A DNA stretch of 15,337 nucleotides from assembly GCA_905199135.1 (NCBI GenBank), contig CAJKFC010000046.1, positions 1 to 15,337 of the forward strand, in the 5' to 3' direction. Under the pieces are notes generated by a model. It saw only the letters and a program-made list of their open reading frames with translations, did not search any database and was not told the origin of the DNA. Shown here piece by piece: positions 12,603 to 15,337 of this stretch. This stretch comes from an uncultured Eubacteriales bacterium. Lineage in GTDB: Bacteria; Bacillota; Clostridia; Oscillospirales; Butyricicoccaceae. Made by a program: the position numbers and the translations under genes. The number at the start of each line of letters is the position of its first letter. Position 1 is the stretch's first letter.

Positions 12603-14081
12603 ATGGATAATTCGACAGTTTATCAGCAGATCGCCAGCAGAACAAAAGGTGATATATACATAGGGGTAGTAGGCCCCGTCAGAACGGGAAAATCCACATT
12701 TATAAAGAGCTTTATGGAGAGCAGTGTCCTGCCAAACATCGAGGATATTTACCTCAAGGAGAGAGCGACAGATGAACTGCCCCAAAGCGGTTCGGGAAGA
12801 ACGATAATGACATCGGAGCCGAAATTCGTACCCGAAGAGGCGGTAAAAATACCCATTGACGAAAATGTATATGCCAATGTGAGACTTATCGACTGCGTAG
12901 GATATATGGTGGACGGTGCGCTGGGAGAATATGAGGAGGATACTCCCCGTATGGTGTCCACGCCGTGGATGGAAAAGGAGATAACCCTCAAGGAAGCCGC
13001 CGAAATCGGCACATATAAGGTTATTTCCGAGCATTCCACAATAGGTATAGTGGTGACCACCGACGGCACCATAGGGGATATCCCCAGGGAGAGCTACTGC
13101 GATGCCGAGGCAAGGGTGGTAAGCGAGCTCAAAAAAATCGACAAACCCTTTATAATCGTTCTCAACAGCGCAAGACCCGAAAGCGAAACAGCAAAAAAGC
13201 TCAAGGCAGACCTGGAAAACAAATACGGTGTGACGGTAGTCTGTGCCAGCTGTCTTAAAATGGGCAAAAACGATGTGGAAAACATCATAAAAAGCGTTCT
13301 CTATGAGTTCCCCGTCACAGAGATGGCCTTTGAGATGCCTGAGTGGATAGCGGCTCTTCCCGCTGACCACGAGATAAGATCCTCGGTTTATCAGACCGTC
13401 AGAGAGGGAGCCGAAAATATCAAAAAGCTCAGCCATGTAAAGGCGGCGGTAGCCTCTCTTAAAAACTGCGAGTATATCGAAGACGCGGGAATCGGCGAGA
13501 CAAATCTTTCCGACGGCTCGGTGTATATAAAGTTAAAGACCAAAAAGGGGCTGTTCTTTGATGTCCTCAAGGAACAGACAGGACTTGAGATATCCAATGA
13601 GGCCGACCTGCTGCCGGTACTTTCCGACCTTTTGAAGATTGAGAAAGAATACAGACGCTTTGAGGGAGCTTTGAATCAGGTCAGAGCCACAGGATACGGC
13701 ATAGTGATGCCTACACAGGAGGAGATGAGCTTCTGCGAGCCTCAGATAGTTAGACAGGGCGGCAAATTCGGCGTAAAGCTCAAGGCTGCGGCCCCCAGCA
13801 TACACCTCATTAAAGCCGATATCGAAACCGAGATATCGCCGATAGTGGGCTCGGAAAAGCAGTCGGAAGAGCTTGTGAGCTATCTCATGTCGGAGTTCAA
13901 GGAGACTCCCGAAAAGATTTGGCAGAGCAATATCTTCGGAAAATCCTTAAGCGAGCTTGTCAACGAGGGACTCAACAACAAGCTCTATAAAATGCCCGAC
14001 GACGCCAGAATAAAGTTCCAGGGAACTTTGGAGAGAATAATAAATGAAGGAAGCAGCGGACTCATATGTATAATTCTTTGA
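12603..14081 (+). CDS. spoIVA: Stage IV sporulation protein A, coat basement ATPase
   Basis: 492 residues, the same length as B. subtilis SpoIVA. This cytoskeletal ATPase is made in the mother cell and polymerises around the forespore as the platform for coat and cortex assembly. Walker A is GPVRTGKST (24-32) with Lys30. A conserved GRTIMTSEPKFVP segment (65-77) is the switch/sensor region, and RLIDCVGYMVDGA follows with Walker B Asp97. The middle domain contains the VVTTDGTIGDIPRE stretch, and the C-terminus ends SSGLICIIL, typical of the family and involved in self-assembly and membrane-protein contact. AGGAGG at 12592-12597 sits directly after the sipL stop. Its last bases overlap the ribosome site of the next gene. 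All landmarks are intact. Confidence 0.97.
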   Translation: MDNSTVYQQIASRTKGDIYIGVVGPVRTGKSTFIKSFMESSVLPNIEDIYLKERATDELPQSGSGRTIMTSEPKFVPEEAVKIPIDENVYANVRLIDCVGYMVDGALGEYEEDTPRMVSTPWMEKEITLKEAAEIGTYKVISEHSTIGIVVTTDGTIGDIPRESYCDAEARVVSELKKIDKPFIIVLNSARPESETAKKLKADLENKYGVTVVCASCLKMGKNDVENIIKSVLYEFPVTEMAFEMPEWIAALPADHEIRSSVYQTVREGAENIKKLSHVKAAVASLKNCEYIEDAGIGETNLSDGSVYIKLKTKKGLFFDVLKEQTGLEISNEADLLPVLSDLLKIEKEYRRFEGALNQVRATGYGIVMPTQEEMSFCEPQIVRQGGKFGVKLKAAAPSIHLIKADIETEISPIVGSEKQSEELVSYLMSEFKETPEKIWQSNIFGKSLSELVNEGLNNKLYKMPDDARIKFQGTLERIINEGSSGLICIIL

Positions 14082-14083
14082 GG
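14080..14083 (+). promoter_or_regulatory. Ribosome binding site fixing the spoIVFA-like start at 14093
   Basis: GAGG overlaps the spoIVA TGA and lies 9 bases before ATG 14093. The in-frame ATG at 14066, inside spoIVA, has only a weak AGCGGA before it, so the start at 14093 is preferred but not certain. Confidence 0.5.
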
Positions 14084-14092
14084 AAAACAGGG

Positions 14093-14974
14093 ATGCGAAG
14101 AAAAAGAAGCGCATACAGGCGAAAAAAACAGCAGTCCAACACAGATATCAAACTGCTCATACTGAGCTTTCTCATCCTTGCGGCGGTGGCCCTCAAAACC
14201 ATGACGGGAGTGGGGGCCGCAAGGGTGGTGAAGGAGTTTTCGGCGGTGCTCACGGGAGAACAGACCTATGCCGAGGCCGTAAGCGTGCTGGGCGAAGCCA
14301 TATCGGACGGAATGGAAGAGAACAAGGCCGCCGAGGTATTCGGAAATATATTAGGAGCGGGAGACGGAGAGAAAGAGGAAGAGAGCGAACCTCCGACAGT
14401 GGATAATTTGCCGAAAGAGACAGAGGAGACCTCAAATACCACGGCGGTACAGCCTGCTTTCAACGGCAATAAAGAGATAAAGATAGAGTTTTTGGAGAAT
14501 AAGGAGGAGTATCTGGACGACACTCCCAACGAGCCCTTTGAAATACCTCCTCCCGACACAGTAGACAACGGAGAATATGAGCTTCCGTTTGAATACATAA
14601 AACCCTGCGGCGGAGAGATAACCTCTCCGTTCGGATACAGGGTGCATCCCGTATCGGGTGAGACCACCTTTCATTATGGTGTAGATTTGAGGGCGGCTAT
14701 GGGCAGCGACATATGCGCTGTATCAGACGGCACGGTGGTCGAAACGGGCAAGGGAGAGATTTTCGGAAACTATGTGAAGGTGCAGCACGAGGACGGGTTC
14801 ATGTCCTTTTATGCCCACCTCAGCAAAACCCTTGTAAAGCAGGGCGACAGCGTTTCAATGGGGGAAAAGGTCGGTCTTGCAGGCGCTACGGGCATAGCGA
14901 CGGGGCCTCATCTCCACTTTGAAATGAGAAAAGACGGCAAGGTGCTCAATCCTCAAAAAGTTATGGAATGGTGA
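14093..14974 (+). CDS. M23 (LytM) domain membrane protein, SpoIVFA-like
   Basis: 293 residues from the ATG at 14093. A strongly basic N-terminus (MRRKRSAYRRKK) precedes one membrane helix (about 19-40), an acidic Pro/Glu linker (about 90-165), and a C-terminal M23 domain (about 175-293) with SPFGYRVHPVSG, HYGVD, YAHL and GPHLHFE. The zinc ligands and catalytic His are all present (H194, D198, H242, H273, H275). SpoIVFA in B. subtilis is a single-pass protein with a LytM-type domain that inhibits the SpoIVFB protease and is cleaved by SpoIVB. The 4-base overlap with an M50 protease gene is the main reason for this assignment. SpoIIQ is the other single-pass M23 sporulation protein, but spoIIQ is not expected beside spoIVFB. 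The ligand set suggests it might be an active endopeptidase. Confidence 0.78.
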   Translation: MRRKRSAYRRKKQQSNTDIKLLILSFLILAAVALKTMTGVGAARVVKEFSAVLTGEQTYAEAVSVLGEAISDGMEENKAAEVFGNILGAGDGEKEEESEPPTVDNLPKETEETSNTTAVQPAFNGNKEIKIEFLENKEEYLDDTPNEPFEIPPPDTVDNGEYELPFEYIKPCGGEITSPFGYRVHPVSGETTFHYGVDLRAAMGSDICAVSDGTVVETGKGEIFGNYVKVQHEDGFMSFYAHLSKTLVKQGDSVSMGEKVGLAGATGIATGPHLHFEMRKDGKVLNPQKVMEW

Positions 14975-15337
14975 AAATACATCTGAGCTGGCCATTTGTG
15001 GCGGCCATTCCGGCATTGGTATTTTTTGACAGGGAATACAGGCTGACCGTTATGTTTCTGTCGGCACTGATACACGAGGCGGGGCATATTTTCGCCATGG
15101 CGTACCGAAAAATACCCATTGAAAGCGTATGCCTCGGCATTTGCGGAGCCAATATAAATTACGGCAAAAACAGGCTAACCTCCTATTCCGATGATATATT
15201 TATCGCGCTTATGGGGGCGGCTTTCAACTTTGCCGGTCTTCGGCGTGAACTTCTGTTTTGCAGGCAGGGCCGCCCGCTCTCCCGTCGCGGTTGCGGTTCG
15301 GAATTGGCCTTCTGCGCGGCAGCGCCTTTGCCGCCCA
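14971..15337 (+). CDS. spoIVFB: Site-2-type M50 metalloprotease, SpoIVFB-like, partial (runs off window)
   Basis: The GTG at 14971 overlaps the upstream TGA by 4 bases (GTGA), a classic coupling. 122 codons are readable without a stop. The N-terminus KIHLSWPFVAAIPALVFF is a first membrane helix. The second contains HEAGH (residues 35-39, bases 15073-15087), the zinc-binding motif of S2P proteases, and ALMGAAFNF (about 80-88) corresponds to the next conserved region. SpoIVFB cuts pro-sigma-K in the mother cell outer forespore membrane. After about base 15235 the frame becomes Arg-rich and unlike a membrane helix; a neighbouring frame is more hydrophobic there, and the original frame again looks plausible near the end. 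This suggests sequence errors or a frameshift near the edge. The second metal-binding region (an LDGG-type motif in the family) is outside the window. Confidence 0.8.
   Translation, partial: MKIHLSWPFVAAIPALVFFDREYRLTVMFLSALIHEAGHIFAMAYRKIPIESVCLGICGANINYGKNRLTSYSDDIFIALMGAAFNFAGLRRELLFCRQGRPLSRRGCGSELAFCAAAPLPP

Noticed and set aside
12240..13436. Open minus-strand frame of 398 codons
   Set aside because: It lies wholly antisense to sipL and spoIVA, which have clear family motifs; the encoded sequence is Cys/Tyr/His-rich with no domain, as expected of a shadow frame.
1..15337. A new defence, mobile or CRISPR system
   Set aside because: No transposase, integrase, nuclease, toxin-antitoxin, direct-repeat array or attachment site was seen; the genes are core metabolism, envelope and sporulation functions.

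Overview
The window reads as low-to-mid GC, spore-forming Firmicutes DNA, most likely class Clostridia (Oscillospirales/Ruminococcaceae-like). The evidence is a sporulation gene cluster (sipL, spoIVA, an M23 spoIVFA-like gene and an M50 spoIVFB-like gene), a clostridial-type purB, a small rubredoxin, strong AGGAG ribosome binding sites and classical sigma-A promoters. No tRNA, rRNA, CRISPR array, insertion sequence or prophage gene is visible. No stretch over 300 bases lacks a gene.

Left part (1-6290). The first ~60 bases look like the N-terminal coding piece of a diacylglycerol glucosyltransferase/MGDG-synthase-type gene, joined abruptly to a purB (minus strand) that lacks its C-terminal quarter. 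Then come a monocistronic rubredoxin with a perfect bidirectional terminator and a small membrane-anchored protein with a BofC-like C-terminal domain (minus strand). A three-gene plus-strand operon follows: class A penicillin-binding protein, THUMP-type rRNA methyltransferase, and a two-helix zinc-ribbon membrane protein. A second bidirectional terminator at 6266-6291 closes this part.

Middle part (6292-11020). A minus-strand AlgX/DHHW-type secreted protein is divergent from a plus-strand operon: a CapA-type metallophosphatase lipoprotein, a tRNA-dihydrouridine synthase (8-base overlap with capA), an ECF sigma factor and its zinc anti-sigma factor. An ECF-type promoter-like sequence sits between sigma and anti-sigma, suggesting a negative feedback loop. 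A strong terminator follows.

Right part (11021-15337). A sigma-E-like (mother-cell) promoter precedes sipL-spoIVA-spoIVFA-spoIVFB, with very short gaps or overlaps. SipL and SpoIVA are partners that anchor the spore coat and encase the forespore. SpoIVFA and SpoIVFB form the membrane complex that processes pro-sigma-K. The run thus joins coat basement assembly and the sigma-K checkpoint in one apparent transcription unit. spoIVFB runs off the window.

Caution on integrity. The left edge carries an apparent chimeric junction. The reading frame of spoIVFB becomes implausible in the last ~100 bases. Proline codon choice shifts from CCG/CCT to CCC across about 5.8-6.3 kb. The window may therefore be a composite assembly or carry a real rearrangement, and linkage across 6.25 kb should be treated with care.
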